Made by a program: the position numbers and the translations under genes
Assembly (NCBI GenBank): GCA_019358975.1
Contig: JAHHIL010000001.1
Location: forward strand, 1 to 64,000
Source: Trichocoleus desertorum ATA4-8-CV12
GTDB taxonomy: Bacteria; Cyanobacteriota; Cyanobacteriia; FACHB-46
Length of the DNA stretch: 64,000 bases
Direction: 5' to 3'
In this document: positions 37,143 through 46,692 of the stretch, piece after piece
How positions within the stretch are numbered: position 1 is the first letter of the stretch
Layout of the letters: every line of letters begins with the position of its first letter
Notes under the pieces: model-generated
Database searches by the model: none
What the model saw: the letters and a program-made list of their open reading frames with translations, nothing else
Told to the model about the DNA's origin: nothing

Positions 37143-39221
37143 TTAACGCTGAGCGATCGCCTTAGGCTGCTGAATCAGAAGTTCCGACACCCGACGCTTA
37201 GCTTTGGGGTCAACTCCAATCAGTCGCACATACTCCCCTTCATGCTCGGCCACAATTGCTTTCAGAGAAGCGAATGCTTCCGATTCACTATTGCTTTGAA
37301 TGGAGGGGCCGCTCTTCCACGAGCTAGTGCGATAACGGCGCTCATCTGCATACTCAGTGCCAATCCGGCAGCCTTGGTTTAACAGTTGGCGTACTTGTTG
37401 CTGCACTTCCGCAGACAAGCCACTGCTACTAGCGCTGGAACCACTGGAATGGTTTCTGAAGCTGCTAGAACCGTTACTCGAATTACCGTTGGTGTGGGAA
37501 ACGGGAACACTAGCCCCCTGAGGTTTACCGCTGGGAGTTTGAATCAAGGTTTCAGAAGCTCGACGCTTAGCTTGGGGGTCAATGCCAATCAACCGCACAT
37601 ATTCGCCTTCGTGCTCAGCCAAGAAGCTGGTTAAGTTGCCCAACACTTCTGATTCATGCTTGGCTTGGAACGAAGGACCGCTCTTCCAAGAACTAGTGCG
37701 GTAGCGGCGTTCATCGGCGTATTCAGTGCCAATTCGGTAGCCTTGGCTCAAGAGCTGACGCACTTGCTGTTGCAGATCGCCGCTTGCAGAACCACCACTA
37801 GAGCCAGCACCTTGAGACGAAGTTTGACCACCACCTACGTGACCCGTGCTCCGGGAAGCAGCAGTGCTGGATACGTTGGCCTTGTCACCAGGGCGCTGAA
37901 TAATCGTTTCTAATACCCGTTGTTTAGCTTTGGAGTCAATCCCAATCAGTCGCACATACTCGCCTTGGTGCTCAGCTAGACAAGAATTCAGTTCTGCCAA
38001 AACCTGAGCTTCGCTCGTTGCTTGAATGGGGCTGCAGCTGTTCCAGGAGTTGGTACGGAAGCGACGCTCATCCACGTGCTCAGTCCCAATGCGGTAGCCT
38101 TGGCTCAAGAGTTGACGCACTTGCTGCTGAACTTCTGCGGTCACACCACTACCACTCGAAGAACTACTTCTAGCAGTCGTAGAAGCACTGCTTTGACCAC
38201 TGCCATTGCTCCAGCTGCGGCCAGTAGAAGCACCGCTAGAGGCGGTCACGGCTGGATCGCCAGGACGCTGAACGATCAGTTCTGAAACTCGCTGCTTGCC
38301 TTTGGTGTCAATCCCAAACAAACGAACGTATTCACCCTGGTGCTCGGCGAGACAAGCTTCTAACGCCGCGATCGTTTGAGATTCGCTGTTGCCTTGAACG
38401 GGGGCACAGCTCTGCCAAGAATTGGTGCGGAAGCGACGCTGATCCACGTGCTCGATGCCAATCCGGTAACCCCCAGCCAGGAGTTGGCGCACTTGTTGCA
38501 GTACTTCTGAACTTAATTGCATAGTTGACTCTTGATGGTTGCGACTGCCAGAACCTTGACCTTCCCCAAAGGTATCAGGCTCCGTTAACTTATTACGAAT
38601 GGGTATGAGACAAGCAATATCTTCAGCATGGAGATTATCAGCAGGTAGGGCATTGTTGTTGCTTACCATGTGCCTGACAAACTCAATGTCCGAGTCTTCC
38701 ACATCGGGTAGGCGATCGGCCTGCTGTTGACTGGTAATGACTGCACCGGACGGCACATACCGACCTGGTGGAATTTCCACATCTTGGATCAAAGCATGCA
38801 TCATTACAATGCAGCCTTTGCCCACACGAGCGTTAAATACTGTGGAGCGGAAACCAATAAAGCAGTCATTGCCGACGTAGGCTGGACCGTGAATCAAAGC
38901 CTTGTGGGTAATCGAAGCATTGCTGCCGATCCAGACAGAGTATTGATTCTGGTCATCCCCAATCACTCGGCCCTTTTCTAGACCATGAATCATCACTCCG
39001 TCTTGAATATTGGTGCCAGTGCCGATGTAGAAGGGGTTGTCTTTATCCGCTTGGATATAGGTTCCCGCTGCAATCAGAACATTGTCACCAACTCGCACGT
39101 CCCCGATCAGATTGGCGAAAGCGTGGACATAAGCCGTCTCTTTGATCTGCGGCTTGATCTGCGGCTGGGCCGTGCTACTAGACCACGGAGCTGGGGGGGC
39201 CGCAGAACTGCGGACTACCAT
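37143..39221 (-). CDS. ccmM: Carboxysome scaffold CcmM, gamma-carbonic anhydrase domain plus four Rubisco-small-subunit-like modules
   Basis: A 692-residue organiser of the beta-carboxysome core. The N-terminal left-handed beta-helix (about 28-160) is a gamma-carbonic anhydrase fold with candidate zinc His at 79, 106 and 111. Four SSUL modules follow at about 237-320, 362-445, 482-565 and 604-688, each with QQVRQLL, a GTE-type motif, RRxRTxSW and [11 protein letters not shown], joined by Ser/Gly linkers; these bind and condense Rubisco. Modules 1 and 2 each have a Cys pair 18 residues apart (272/290 and 396/414); modules 3 and 4 have Gly/Ser instead. An internal ATG at 38522, just before module 1, could start a short M35-like form. 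Confidence 0.96.
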   Translation of the reverse strand: MVVRSSAAPPAPWSSSTAQPQIKPQIKETAYVHAFANLIGDVRVGDNVLIAAGTYIQADKDNPFYIGTGTNIQDGVMIHGLEKGRVIGDDQNQYSVWIGSNASITHKALIHGPAYVGNDCFIGFRSTVFNARVGKGCIVMMHALIQDVEIPPGRYVPSGAVITSQQQADRLPDVEDSDIEFVRHMVSNNNALPADNLHAEDIACLIPIRNKLTEPDTFGEGQGSGSRNHQESTMQLSSEVLQQVRQLLAGGYRIGIEHVDQRRFRTNSWQSCAPVQGNSESQTIAALEACLAEHQGEYVRLFGIDTKGKQRVSELIVQRPGDPAVTASSGASTGRSWSNGSGQSSASTTARSSSSSGSGVTAEVQQQVRQLLSQGYRIGTEHVDERRFRTNSWNSCSPIQATSEAQVLAELNSCLAEHQGEYVRLIGIDSKAKQRVLETIIQRPGDKANVSSTAASRSTGHVGGGQTSSQGAGSSGGSASGDLQQQVRQLLSQGYRIGTEYADERRYRTSSWKSGPSFQAKHESEVLGNLTSFLAEHEGEYVRLIGIDPQAKRRASETLIQTPSGKPQGASVPVSHTNGNSSNGSSSFRNHSSGSSASSSGLSAEVQQQVRQLLNQGCRIGTEYADERRYRTSSWKSGPSIQSNSESEAFASLKAIVAEHEGEYVRLIGVDPKAKRRVSELLIQQPKAIAQR
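38520..38522 (-). promoter_or_regulatory. Candidate internal start codon for a short CcmM form
   Basis: Codon 234 of ccmM is ATG, placed at the boundary between the carbonic-anhydrase part and the first SSUL module ([15 protein letters not shown]). AAGAG lies about ten bases upstream. Short CcmM forms made from an internal start are known in Synechococcus elongatus; a product from here would hold four SSUL modules. Position fits; initiation is not proven. Confidence 0.5.
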
Positions 39222-39381
39222 AACTGAATCTCCTAACTGAAATAGCCATGCTGGCCTTCAGCAATAATGTTGGGTAGGGCAGGCGATAGACCCACCCTCA
39301 CGAGAACTGCTGGCTCAAGTTTGCAAGAACAGCCAACAATTCATTACCCCGTTGGCTGCTAAAGCAACTGTTAGTGGGCGA

Positions 39382-39684
39382 CTAACGATAGACCTCGTTC
39401 TTGCTATAAAGCCGGGAATTGTCAACCGTAACCGTGTCAATAATTGCCACCACAAGCGCATCAATCGGACGCTTTTCTTGGCTAGAAGGCTGACGAGCTG
39501 CGCTTCCTCGGCTGATCAGTACCCATTCATCTAGCCCTGCCCCGACACAATCAGCTGCCACCTCATACTCTGGTAGAAGGTTGCCATTTTCATCGATCAG
39601 TTGCAATAAGAGGAATTTACTACCCTGTAGACCAGGGTCTTTTTGTGTACTGACAACCGTGCCGCGAACTTTAGCAATTAGCAT
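39382..39684 (-). CDS. ccmL: Carboxysome vertex protein CcmL
   Basis: A 100-residue EutN/CcmL-family pentamer that caps the icosahedral vertices. The family start MLIAKVRGTVVSTQKDP and the core LLLQLIDENGNLLPEYEVAAD followed by DEWVLISRGSAAR are clear. It lies 6 bp after ccmK1 and 160 bp before ccmM, in the leftward ccm operon. Confidence 0.96.
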   Translation of the reverse strand: MLIAKVRGTVVSTQKDPGLQGSKFLLLQLIDENGNLLPEYEVAADCVGAGLDEWVLISRGSAARQPSSQEKRPIDALVVAIIDTVTVDNSRLYSKNEVYR

Positions 39685-39690
39685 TCAAGC

Positions 39691-40038
39691 CTAGGGTCTG
39701 GTGTAGGGGAGAGAGCGAGGACCATTTACGCTCTCACGGAACTGTTCGACTGCCTCAGTGTAACGGATGGGTAGCACATACTCCAGGTTTTCGTGAGGAC
39801 GAGCAATCTGGTGGGTAGACAGCACTTGTCCCCCGTTGACTCGCTTCACAGATTCAATACCTGCTGCTATAGAAGCTTGGACTTCAGAAATGTCGCCTCG
39901 CACGATGACGGTGACACGTCCACTACCGATTTTCTCGTAGCCAACTAGGGTGACGCGAGCTGCTTTGACCATTGCGTCCGCGGCTTCCACGATCGCCGGG
40001 AAGCCCAAGGTCTCGATCATGCCCACTGCAATTGCCAT
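39691..40038 (-). CDS. ccmK1: Carboxysome shell hexamer protein CcmK (CcmK1-like)
   Basis: A single BMC-domain protein of 115 residues: [20 protein letters not shown], then [20 protein letters not shown], then the pore-region block [13 protein letters not shown]. It is nearly identical to the upstream paralogue over about 98 residues but has a 13-residue C-terminal extension ([13 protein letters not shown]) typical of CcmK1. It lies 75 bp behind ccmK2 and 6 bp before ccmL. Confidence 0.95.
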   Translation of the reverse strand: MAIAVGMIETLGFPAIVEAADAMVKAARVTLVGYEKIGSGRVTVIVRGDISEVQASIAAGIESVKRVNGGQVLSTHQIARPHENLEYVLPIRYTEAVEQFRESVNGPRSLPYTRP

Positions 40039-40113
40039 GAGGTCTAACTCCTTTTTCTCTTTGAGCGCTGACTAAAAATACTGAACCAAAGCGGTAAAGC
40101 TTTGGCCGCCCGA

Positions 40114-40422
40114 TCAGGTCCGGAACTGTTCTACTGCTTCGGTGTAGCTCATTGGCAACACGTACTCCAGGTTTTCATGGGGACGAGCGATAATGTGGGT
40201 CGATAGTACTTCGCCACCGTTGACTCGCTTCACAGATTCCACGCCAGCCGATACAGAAGCTTGAACTTCAGATACGTCGCCCCGCACGATGACAGTGACA
40301 CGACCGCTGCCGATTTTCTCGTAGCCAACTAGGGTGACGCGAGCTGCTTTAACCATTGCGTCTGCCGCTTCCACGATCGCTGGGAAGCCTCTGGTTTCAA
40401 TCATGCCTACTGCAATTGGCAT
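40114..40422 (-). CDS. ccmK2: Carboxysome shell hexamer protein CcmK (CcmK2-like)
   Basis: A 102-residue BMC-domain protein, the major facet component of the shell: [52 protein letters not shown]. First gene of the ccm operon, with an 836-bp upstream region shared with the divergent ndhF4-ndhD4-cupB operon. It lacks the C-terminal extension of its neighbour and is therefore called CcmK2. Confidence 0.95.
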   Translation of the reverse strand: MPIAVGMIETRGFPAIVEAADAMVKAARVTLVGYEKIGSGRVTVIVRGDVSEVQASVSAGVESVKRVNGGEVLSTHIIARPHENLEYVLPMSYTEAVEQFRT

Positions 40423-40573
40423 TGCTTATCTCCTGGGTTAAATAAAAATGTTGGAATGGACGGCGCTGAAAAAATGGACGAGAAGACCCATTGTTTCAAC
40501 TTCAACGGATCTTTTAACATCCTGTGTTAAAGAATAGAGGACGCTCTATATCATTGGCAATATAAGACAAAAT

Positions 40574-40589
40574 GATATTATCTAATATC
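40574..40589. promoter_or_regulatory. Perfect dyad, candidate operator for the ccm operon
   Basis: GATATTA and TAATATC are exact inverted copies separated by two bases, 152 bp upstream of the ccmK2 start in a very AT-rich stretch. Spacing and composition suit a LysR-type regulator such as CcmR/NdhR or CmpR, which control carbon genes in cyanobacteria, but the sequence is not a published consensus that I can confirm. Confidence 0.4.
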
Positions 40590-40827
40590 GCTTATTATTA
40601 AATTTAATTAATTCTTCTTGAAGTGCAGGCTCCATTGAGTATCAGGTTTTTTAAAGCTAATTATTTAAAGGCCTATTTTGTGCATATGAATTTTTTGCGC
40701 AAGAAAGCTTCTTTTCTGATACTCTTTTTAGGCTTTTTATTGCAAAGATTATCCTGCAAATTGCACCTTTAGCTGCTTGCTCCGCAGGCACCAAAGACTG
40801 AAATTGCAATCTGTCTTGGGCTAGGAG

Positions 40828-40853
40828 CTTGAGCTAACTACTTGAGCTAACTA
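40828..40853. repeat. Exact 13-bp tandem duplication
   Basis: CTTGAGCTAACTA is repeated twice without spacer in the ccm/ndhF4 control region. It could be replication slippage or a duplicated binding site. Confidence 0.6.
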
Positions 40854-41258
40854 AAAATTAGGCAGACAAATTTGATCAGGAGCTAGAGAGAAATGCGGCA
40901 AGGTTATAGATACCCTTAGGAGATGATAAATTAGATGAGGGATTTAGATCTCTGCTGCCATGAAAGGGGCGACGTAAAACTCGAATCACCCTTGACAATG
41001 GCGGCTGATACGTTTGCGATCGCGTTATTAAAAGGCAAAGTTATGCTTACTTGTATAAGAAAAAGTTAGGGCTCCCGTTGATGATTTTTTAGCTGGTAAG
41101 CCCTAGATTTATCGGGGTTGAGGCGTTAAGCTGGATATTAATAAAGATTTAATTCACTGATTAATAGACCACTTTTAACTGAGCTCTCTGGGGTTGGTTC
41201 GCTGACTCTGGGGAGTTTCTAAGCAGCACTAGATGGTGAAGTTTCAAGGGCGATTTCA

Positions 41259-43130
41259 ATGAACCAGTTTCTCCTCCAGTCCAGCTGGTGGGTTCCCTTT
41301 TATGGGTTGCTGGGTGCGATCATAACTCTGCCGTGGTCAACCGGCATTGTGCGCCGCACTGGGCCCCGACCAGCCGCTTACTTCAATATTTTGATGACGG
41401 TTGTTGCCTTGGTTCATGGCACGTTGCTTTTTCGAGCGACTTGGAACCAAGCGCCACAGCAGTACATTATTCATTGGCTGAGCGTAGCTGATTTAGACTT
41501 ATCCTTTGCCCTCGACATCTCTCCGGTTAGCGTTGGGGCGATGGAACTAATCACAATTCTGAGCTTCCTGGCGCAGCTCTTTGCTTTGGGGTACATGGAG
41601 AAGGACTGGGCCTTAGCTCGCTTCTTTGCCTTGATGGGATTTTTTGAAGCAGCGATGAGTGGCTTGGCGCTGAGTGACTCGCTATTTCTCAGCTATGCCC
41701 TTTTGGAGCTTTTGACGCTGTCTACCTATTTATTGGTGGGTTTTTGGTACGCTCAGCCTTTGGTTGTCACTGCGGCTCGCGATGCCTTTCTGACCAAGCG
41801 AGTAGGGGATTTGCTGCTGCTGATGGGAGTTGTGGCTCTCTCTAGCATGGCAGGCAGCTTAAATTTTTCTGATTTGTACGCCTGGGCTGAAACAGCGAAC
41901 TTATCGCCTTTGACGGCAACCTTGCTTGGCTTGTCTTTGATTGCAGGGCCTGCGGGCAAGTGTGCTCAGTTCCCGTTTCACCTCTGGTTGGATGAAGCGA
42001 TGGAAGGCCCGAATCCCGCTTCAGTGCTGCGAAACTCTCTAGTGGTGGGTTGTGGCGCTTATATCTTGATCAAGTTGCAGCCGATTTTAGGTTTGTCTCC
42101 TGTGGTGTTGGCCACGCTGGTAGTGTTAGGGGCAGTGACAGCGATTGGGGCTGCTTTGGTGGCGATCGCCCAAATAGACATTAAGCGGGCTTTGTCCCAT
42201 TCCACCAGTGCTTACTTGGGCTTAGTGTTCATTGCAGTAGGTATGCAGTGGAGTGGGTTTGCCCTCTTGGTGCTCTTGACCCACGGCATCGCGAAAGCTC
42301 TACTGTTTATGAGCAGCGGCTCGGTCATCATCACCACCAACAGCCAAGATCTGACAGAAATGGGTGGCTTGTGGTCTCGAATGCCAGCGACCACGATCGC
42401 TTTCTTAGTGGGAATTGCGGGTCTAGTTGGTTTATTCCCCCTAGGAGGCTTTTGGGCGCTAGAGCGGGGTGTGGACGTTTTTTGGACTGAGCACCCGTGG
42501 ATTGTAGCAATTCTGTTGATTGCCAATGCCTTAAGTGCCATTAATGTGACGCGGGTATTTCGCCTGGTGTTTTTAGGCACTCCACAGGCTAAAACTCGAC
42601 GAGCTCCAGAAGTGCCTTGGCAGATGGCAGTACCGATGGTGAGCTTGACCATTCTGACACTGCTCGTCCCCTTAATGATGCAAAAGCTGTTGTTGTTACC
42701 TGACTGGAGTTACTTGAACCTAGGAGCGGTCTTCCTCCTAGTCCTTTCAGGTGCGATCGGTTGTGGGATAGGAGCAACGATTGGCTTGACCAGAACTTTG
42801 TCCAGACCAATTTTGATTCCATTGAGATTTGTGCAAGACTTGCTGGCCTACGATTTCTATGTCGATCGCTTGTACCGTGTCAGTGTAGTGCTGAGTGTGA
42901 ATGTACTGTCTCAGCTCACCTCTTGGTTCGATCGCTATGTCGTCGATGGGTTTGTCAACTTCGTCGGTATCGCCTCCATTTTTAGTGGCGAGACCCTCAA
43001 GTACAGTGCTTCGGGCCAAAGCCAGTTTTATGCTCTGATTGTTTTTCTGAGCATTACCCTCTTGGGCTTGTTTATGAACAGGTCTCTTGTGAATGGCATC
43101 ATCAATTTCCTGATGGGTTCATCAGCGTAG
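41259..43130 (+). CDS. ndhF4: NDH-1 subunit NdhF4, CO2-uptake type
   Basis: A 623-residue polytopic membrane subunit related to Nqo12/ND5, part of a proton-pumping antiporter-like module of thylakoid NDH-1. Characteristic segments are FHLWLDEAMEGPNPASVLRN, IAQIDIKRALSHSTSAYLGL and LLTHGIAKALLFMSSGSV. It heads ndhF-ndhD-cupB. The paralogue (F4 rather than F3) is inferred from the neighbouring 380-residue CupB-length protein, the lack of cupS, and the same ccm/ndhF4 arrangement I recall in Anabaena. The complex with D4 and CupB drives constitutive CO2 hydration. Confidence 0.85.
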   Translation: MNQFLLQSSWWVPFYGLLGAIITLPWSTGIVRRTGPRPAAYFNILMTVVALVHGTLLFRATWNQAPQQYIIHWLSVADLDLSFALDISPVSVGAMELITILSFLAQLFALGYMEKDWALARFFALMGFFEAAMSGLALSDSLFLSYALLELLTLSTYLLVGFWYAQPLVVTAARDAFLTKRVGDLLLLMGVVALSSMAGSLNFSDLYAWAETANLSPLTATLLGLSLIAGPAGKCAQFPFHLWLDEAMEGPNPASVLRNSLVVGCGAYILIKLQPILGLSPVVLATLVVLGAVTAIGAALVAIAQIDIKRALSHSTSAYLGLVFIAVGMQWSGFALLVLLTHGIAKALLFMSSGSVIITTNSQDLTEMGGLWSRMPATTIAFLVGIAGLVGLFPLGGFWALERGVDVFWTEHPWIVAILLIANALSAINVTRVFRLVFLGTPQAKTRRAPEVPWQMAVPMVSLTILTLLVPLMMQKLLLLPDWSYLNLGAVFLLVLSGAIGCGIGATIGLTRTLSRPILIPLRFVQDLLAYDFYVDRLYRVSVVLSVNVLSQLTSWFDRYVVDGFVNFVGIASIFSGETLKYSASGQSQFYALIVFLSITLLGLFMNRSLVNGIINFLMGSSA

Positions 43131-43142
43131 GGAGGAGGAGTT

Positions 43143-44711
43143 ATGCTCAGCGGCTTAATCTGGATACCTGTTTTGGGAGCAATTTTGGTGGCATTTTGGC
43201 CTCAAACTTTGGCCTCCCATCGTTATCGAACCCTGGCTTTGATATTTGCCGTTATCACCTTAGGTCTATCGGTGGTATTGTCCAGTCAGTTTATTCAGCT
43301 CGAACCAGGACAACAGTTTCAAGAAGCGCTACCCTGGCTAGATAACTTGGGGCTGACCTATCGCCTGGGAGTCGATGGTCTGTCATTGCCTCTGGTCTTG
43401 ATGAACTGTCTCCTCACAGGCGTTGCCATTTACAGCTCCGACGAGGAAATCCGGCGGCCTCGACTTTACTATGGCTTGCTTCTGTTGCTCAGTGCTGCTG
43501 TGACTGGAGCGTTTTTAGCTCAGAATCTGCTCCTGTTCTTCCTGTTCTATGAGGTAGAACTGATTCCGCTCTACCTGCTCATTGCCATTTGGGGCGGAGC
43601 TCGTCGGGGTTACGCGGCTACCAAATTCTTGATTTACACCGCCATTTCGGGGGTGTTAGTTCTGGCTTCCTACTTTGGGCTAGCTTGGCTGAGCGGCTCC
43701 TTCAACTTCGACTACGAAACTGTCATTGCCCATACGCTACCGATGGGACAACAGGTAGTGCTACTAAGCCTGTTATTGGTAGGGTTTGGGATTAAAGTTC
43801 CTCTCTTTCCTTTCCATACTTGGTTGCCTGATGCTCACGTAGAAGCTTCTACTCCCATGTCAGTGATGCTGGCAGGTGTGTTGCTCAAGCTGGGTACTTA
43901 CGGCTTGCTCCGTTTCGGATATGGTTTGTTTCCCGATGCTTGGCAAGTGATTGCACCCTGGTTGGCAAGTTGGGCAGTCGTGAGTGTGCTCTATGGAGCA
44001 TTAGCGGCGATCGCTCAAACCGATATGAAGAAAATGGTGGCTTACAGCTCCATTGCTCACATGGGTTATGTGCTTCTGGCAATGGCAGCAGCAACCCCTT
44101 TGAGCTTGGTCGGAACTTTAATGCAAATGATCAGCCACGGTTTAATTTCCGCCATGCTGTTCTTGCTGGTGGGTGTGGTTTACTCCAAGGCGGGTTCCCG
44201 AGACTTGAATGTGGTCCGAGGTTTGCTGAATCCTGAGCGCGGCTTACCCCTAATTGGCACCTTGATGATTGTGGGTGTGATGGCGAGTGCTGGCATTCCT
44301 GGTATGGTCGGATTTATCGCTGAGTTCGTGGTTTTTCGGGGCAGCTTTCCCGTGTTTCCGGTACAGACGCTGCTCTGCATGGTGGGAACTGGCTTAACAG
44401 CGGTGTACTTTCTCCTGTTAATGAACCGAGCTTTCTTTGGGCGGCTCTCAGAAGCAGTAGAAAACCTGCCTCCCGTTACCTGGCGCGATCGCGCTCCCGC
44501 CATCTTTCTAGCAGTTCTGATTGTGGTTCTGGGGATTCAACCCAATTGGTTGACTACTTGGGGCGAGACGACCATTACAGCGCTGGCCCCGGTATCCACA
44601 ACTGTGGTAGTCAAAGCTACGCCTATTCCTGAAGTGGTTGACCCCACTGAAAAGCTGCTGAAGGAATCTCTCTTAACTAGTTCCGCTGCGATCGCTCTGG
44701 AGGAGAACTAA
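43143..44711 (+). CDS. ndhD4: NDH-1 subunit NdhD4, CO2-uptake type
   Basis: A 522-residue ND4/Nqo13-like proton-channel subunit with about 14 membrane helices. Clear family blocks are FFLFYEVELIPLYLLIAIWG, KVPLFPFHTWLPDAHVEAST and AIAQTDMKKMVAYSSIAHMG; the conserved channel Glu and Lys are present. It starts 12 bp after ndhF4 with a very strong GGAGGAG ribosome site and ends 4 bp before cupB. Assignment to D4 follows from operon context as for ndhF4. Confidence 0.86.
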   Translation: MLSGLIWIPVLGAILVAFWPQTLASHRYRTLALIFAVITLGLSVVLSSQFIQLEPGQQFQEALPWLDNLGLTYRLGVDGLSLPLVLMNCLLTGVAIYSSDEEIRRPRLYYGLLLLLSAAVTGAFLAQNLLLFFLFYEVELIPLYLLIAIWGGARRGYAATKFLIYTAISGVLVLASYFGLAWLSGSFNFDYETVIAHTLPMGQQVVLLSLLLVGFGIKVPLFPFHTWLPDAHVEASTPMSVMLAGVLLKLGTYGLLRFGYGLFPDAWQVIAPWLASWAVVSVLYGALAAIAQTDMKKMVAYSSIAHMGYVLLAMAAATPLSLVGTLMQMISHGLISAMLFLLVGVVYSKAGSRDLNVVRGLLNPERGLPLIGTLMIVGVMASAGIPGMVGFIAEFVVFRGSFPVFPVQTLLCMVGTGLTAVYFLLLMNRAFFGRLSEAVENLPPVTWRDRAPAIFLAVLIVVLGIQPNWLTTWGETTITALAPVSTTVVVKATPIPEVVDPTEKLLKESLLTSSAAIALEEN

Positions 44712-44715
44712 GCCA

Positions 44716-45858
44716 ATGGTCAGTACTATCCAGCAACCCTCTAATCATCCCTTAGCGGAGTACGTGCATCGGCTAGAAGCGGGAGAAGCACTGCTCGCCA
44801 ATAACCAGATCAATGTTTTAGAAGTCGTGGGTATCCTCAAAAGCTATGGCATTGTGCTGGATGCGTACTCCAAAAACTTGATCTATATTGCTGATCATCA
44901 GTTTTTGGAACTCTTTCCTTTCTTTAAATATTTCAATGGGGAAGTTTCGCTAGGGAAACTGCTGCGCTTCTGGAATCACGATCGCATCAATTACGAGTAT
45001 GCCGAGTACGTGATGAAAACCATGATGTGGCATGGTGGCGGCGATCTCGACACTTATCTAGACTCACCGGAATTTCTTGAACGAGCCCAACGGGTGATGC
45101 AGGCCAAAACCAAAAATAACTGGTTGGTCAGTAGTTTGCAGCGATTTTTTCCAGACTTTTTGCCAGAGCAGATTCGGCAACTTGCCTATTACAAGGTGTT
45201 GGGTCAGTTCTGGCGGGTGATGAGCGATATGTTCATCGACCTCTCGGATCGCTTCGATCGCAAGGAAATTCAGTCGATCGCAGAGGTGGTGCAGCATGTG
45301 CAAGATGCTTTGGTCGCTGCTGCCAGTCAACCCCTGGTTTACGCCGTCGAAGTGAAAGGTCAGGTGTATGACATTATTCCTGAATCAGCAGGGCTGACGT
45401 TCTTGATGGATGCAGCAGTCCCTTATGTAGATACTATTTTCTTCCGAGGTACCCCTTTCCTAGGTACGGTGTCTTACAACGCTCAAGCCCAACAAATTCC
45501 TGTCTTTCAGGACCAGTTCACCTATGGGGCGCTATATGCCGACCCGTTGCCGATTGGTGGAGCTGGCATTCCTCCCACGCTACTGATGCAGGATATGCGG
45601 CACTTCCTGCCAGATTACTTGCATGAAATTTATCAGCGGGGACTTCGGGGCGAAGATGATCTGCGGGTGAAAATTTGCGAGAGCTTCCAGAAGTCAATGT
45701 TTTGTGTGACTACAGCAGCGATCCGGGGGTTGATGCCTCATCCGCTCGACACGGAAGATCCCAAACAACGTCAAGCCAATCGAGTCTATCTAGAAAAGTG
45801 GATGGATCGCTTTATGACCTCTCGTTTGCAGATCGTGAATGTTCCGGATAGGTATTAG
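44716..45858 (+). CDS. cupB: CO2 hydration protein CupB (ChpX)
   Basis: A 380-residue soluble protein of the CO2 hydration (ChpX/ChpY) family, which docks on NDH-1 with NdhD/NdhF and converts CO2 to bicarbonate. Family hallmarks are VGILKSYGIVLDAYSKNLIY, LRFWNHDRINYEYAEYVMK and RGTPFLGTVSYN; several His residues (WHGGGD, FLPDYLHEIY) could bind zinc. Its length fits CupB better than the longer CupA, and no cupS follows. Last gene of the operon. Its 3' end overlaps an opposing small gene by 47 bp. Confidence 0.87.
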   Translation: MVSTIQQPSNHPLAEYVHRLEAGEALLANNQINVLEVVGILKSYGIVLDAYSKNLIYIADHQFLELFPFFKYFNGEVSLGKLLRFWNHDRINYEYAEYVMKTMMWHGGGDLDTYLDSPEFLERAQRVMQAKTKNNWLVSSLQRFFPDFLPEQIRQLAYYKVLGQFWRVMSDMFIDLSDRFDRKEIQSIAEVVQHVQDALVAAASQPLVYAVEVKGQVYDIIPESAGLTFLMDAAVPYVDTIFFRGTPFLGTVSYNAQAQQIPVFQDQFTYGALYADPLPIGGAGIPPTLLMQDMRHFLPDYLHEIYQRGLRGEDDLRVKICESFQKSMFCVTTAAIRGLMPHPLDTEDPKQRQANRVYLEKWMDRFMTSRLQIVNVPDRY

Positions 45859-46009
45859 CCAGAGATCGATGCATCAAGGGTTTGACTGGTAACTTGAAGA
45901 CCTCCCAAGCGGTGTAGCGCTGAGAAATGTCAATTCCCAAGGCTGTCTTAATGAGATACAGCCCATAAAGACAGATTAGAATCAGCAGCCCTTGCCGGAA
46001 GCGTCTCAT
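45812..46009 (-). CDS. Small single-helix membrane protein, hypothetical
   Basis: A 65-residue frame with a basic N-terminus, one membrane helix (GLLILICLYGLYLIKTALGI) and a polar tail. The organised N-terminus (MRRFRQG then a clean helix) and an ATG start look like a real cyanobacterial small protein, but it overlaps the 3' end of cupB in antisense by 47 bp. No family recognised. Confidence 0.4.
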   Translation of the reverse strand: MRRFRQGLLILICLYGLYLIKTALGIDISQRYTAWEVFKLPVKPLMHRSLANTYPEHSRSANERS

Positions 46010-46129
46010 AGCAGTTTTAGAATGTCAGTTGCAACTGTATGTTAGCCAATCGCTTTGGATGATGTATGAACTTGGCATCACAAATTGATGTCGCTTGAGT
46101 CAGCCACCGCCCGCACTCTATGCAATAAA

Positions 46130-46166
46130 CCGCGATCGCTCTGAAGAAAGGTGGTAGCGATCGCGG
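46130..46166. promoter_or_regulatory. Hairpin built from two HIP1 octamers
   Basis: CCGCGATCGCT (46130-46140) and AGCGATCGCGG (46156-46166) form a perfect 11-bp stem with a 15-nt loop, between cupB and the HLIP gene. There is no T-run. It could still end cupB transcription, or simply reflect HIP1 abundance. Confidence 0.4.
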
Positions 46167-46303
46167 CTGGTTGGATGGGTTTTGAGAAGTTTCTCGCCAC
46201 CTCTACTCTTTGACAGGTGTCATAGATACCTCTAATGACAGACCCCAGGAGTACAACTCAGCCATAGCATAGAAGCATCCCTTTAACATTAAGGAATGTA
46301 AAC

Positions 46304-46504
46304 ATGCAGACCAACAAAACCACTGACTTGGCCTCTGTAGCCCCCGCATACAATGGCATTGAGCGCAACGCATTTCTTTTCGGTTGGAATCCTCAAGCAG
46401 AACTGTGGAATGGCCGTCTCGCGATGATTGGTTTCGCGGCCTATTTGATCTGGGATCTAGCTGGTTTCAGCGTTGTCCGCGATGTTCTTAACCTGATTCA
46501 CTAA
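46304..46504 (+). CDS. High-light-inducible protein (HLIP, one-helix Lhc-like)
   Basis: A 66-residue thylakoid protein with the chlorophyll-binding helix AELWNGRLAMIGFAAYLIW: the ExxNxR...AMxGF signature of Hli/Scp proteins. The upstream FLFGWNPQ is also typical. HLIPs bind chlorophyll and carotenoid and protect newly made photosystem components under high light. AAGGA is eight bases before the ATG and a strong terminator follows, so it is monocistronic. Confidence 0.95.
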   Translation: MQTNKTTDLASVAPAYNGIERNAFLFGWNPQAELWNGRLAMIGFAAYLIWDLAGFSVVRDVLNLIH

Positions 46505-46580
46505 TCAATACTGTTTTCTTTGCTTGAGATTCAGAAAATAAATTTAATTCTCGTTTGAAGAAGTTGGTAGCTAGACACAA

Positions 46581-46620
46581 AAACTTCACACTTTCTGAGG
46601 AGAGATGTGAAGTTTTTTTT
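46581..46620 (+). terminator. Rho-independent terminator after the HLIP gene
   Basis: AAACTTCACA (46581-46590) pairs with TGTGAAGTTT (46606-46615) and runs into eight T's (46613-46620). A textbook terminator, 77 bp past the stop. Confidence 0.9.
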
Positions 46621-46692
46621 GTTCCGATTTTGTATTTAGGCTTTAATAACTTTTGGCGATCGCTCTTATAAGTTACTGTTGCCAAATTACTC

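Larger units (their letters stand above)
40423..41258. other. Divergent control region between ccm and ndhF4 operons
   Basis: 836 bp without a credible gene. It is AT-rich near ccmK2 (40540-40620) and contains the perfect dyad at 40574-40589 and an exact 13-bp tandem duplication (CTTGAGCTAACTA at 40828-40840 and 40841-40853). The ndhF4 ribosome binding site (AAGGG) is visible at 41247-41251. I saw no tRNA. A small RNA cannot be excluded. Confidence 0.6.
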
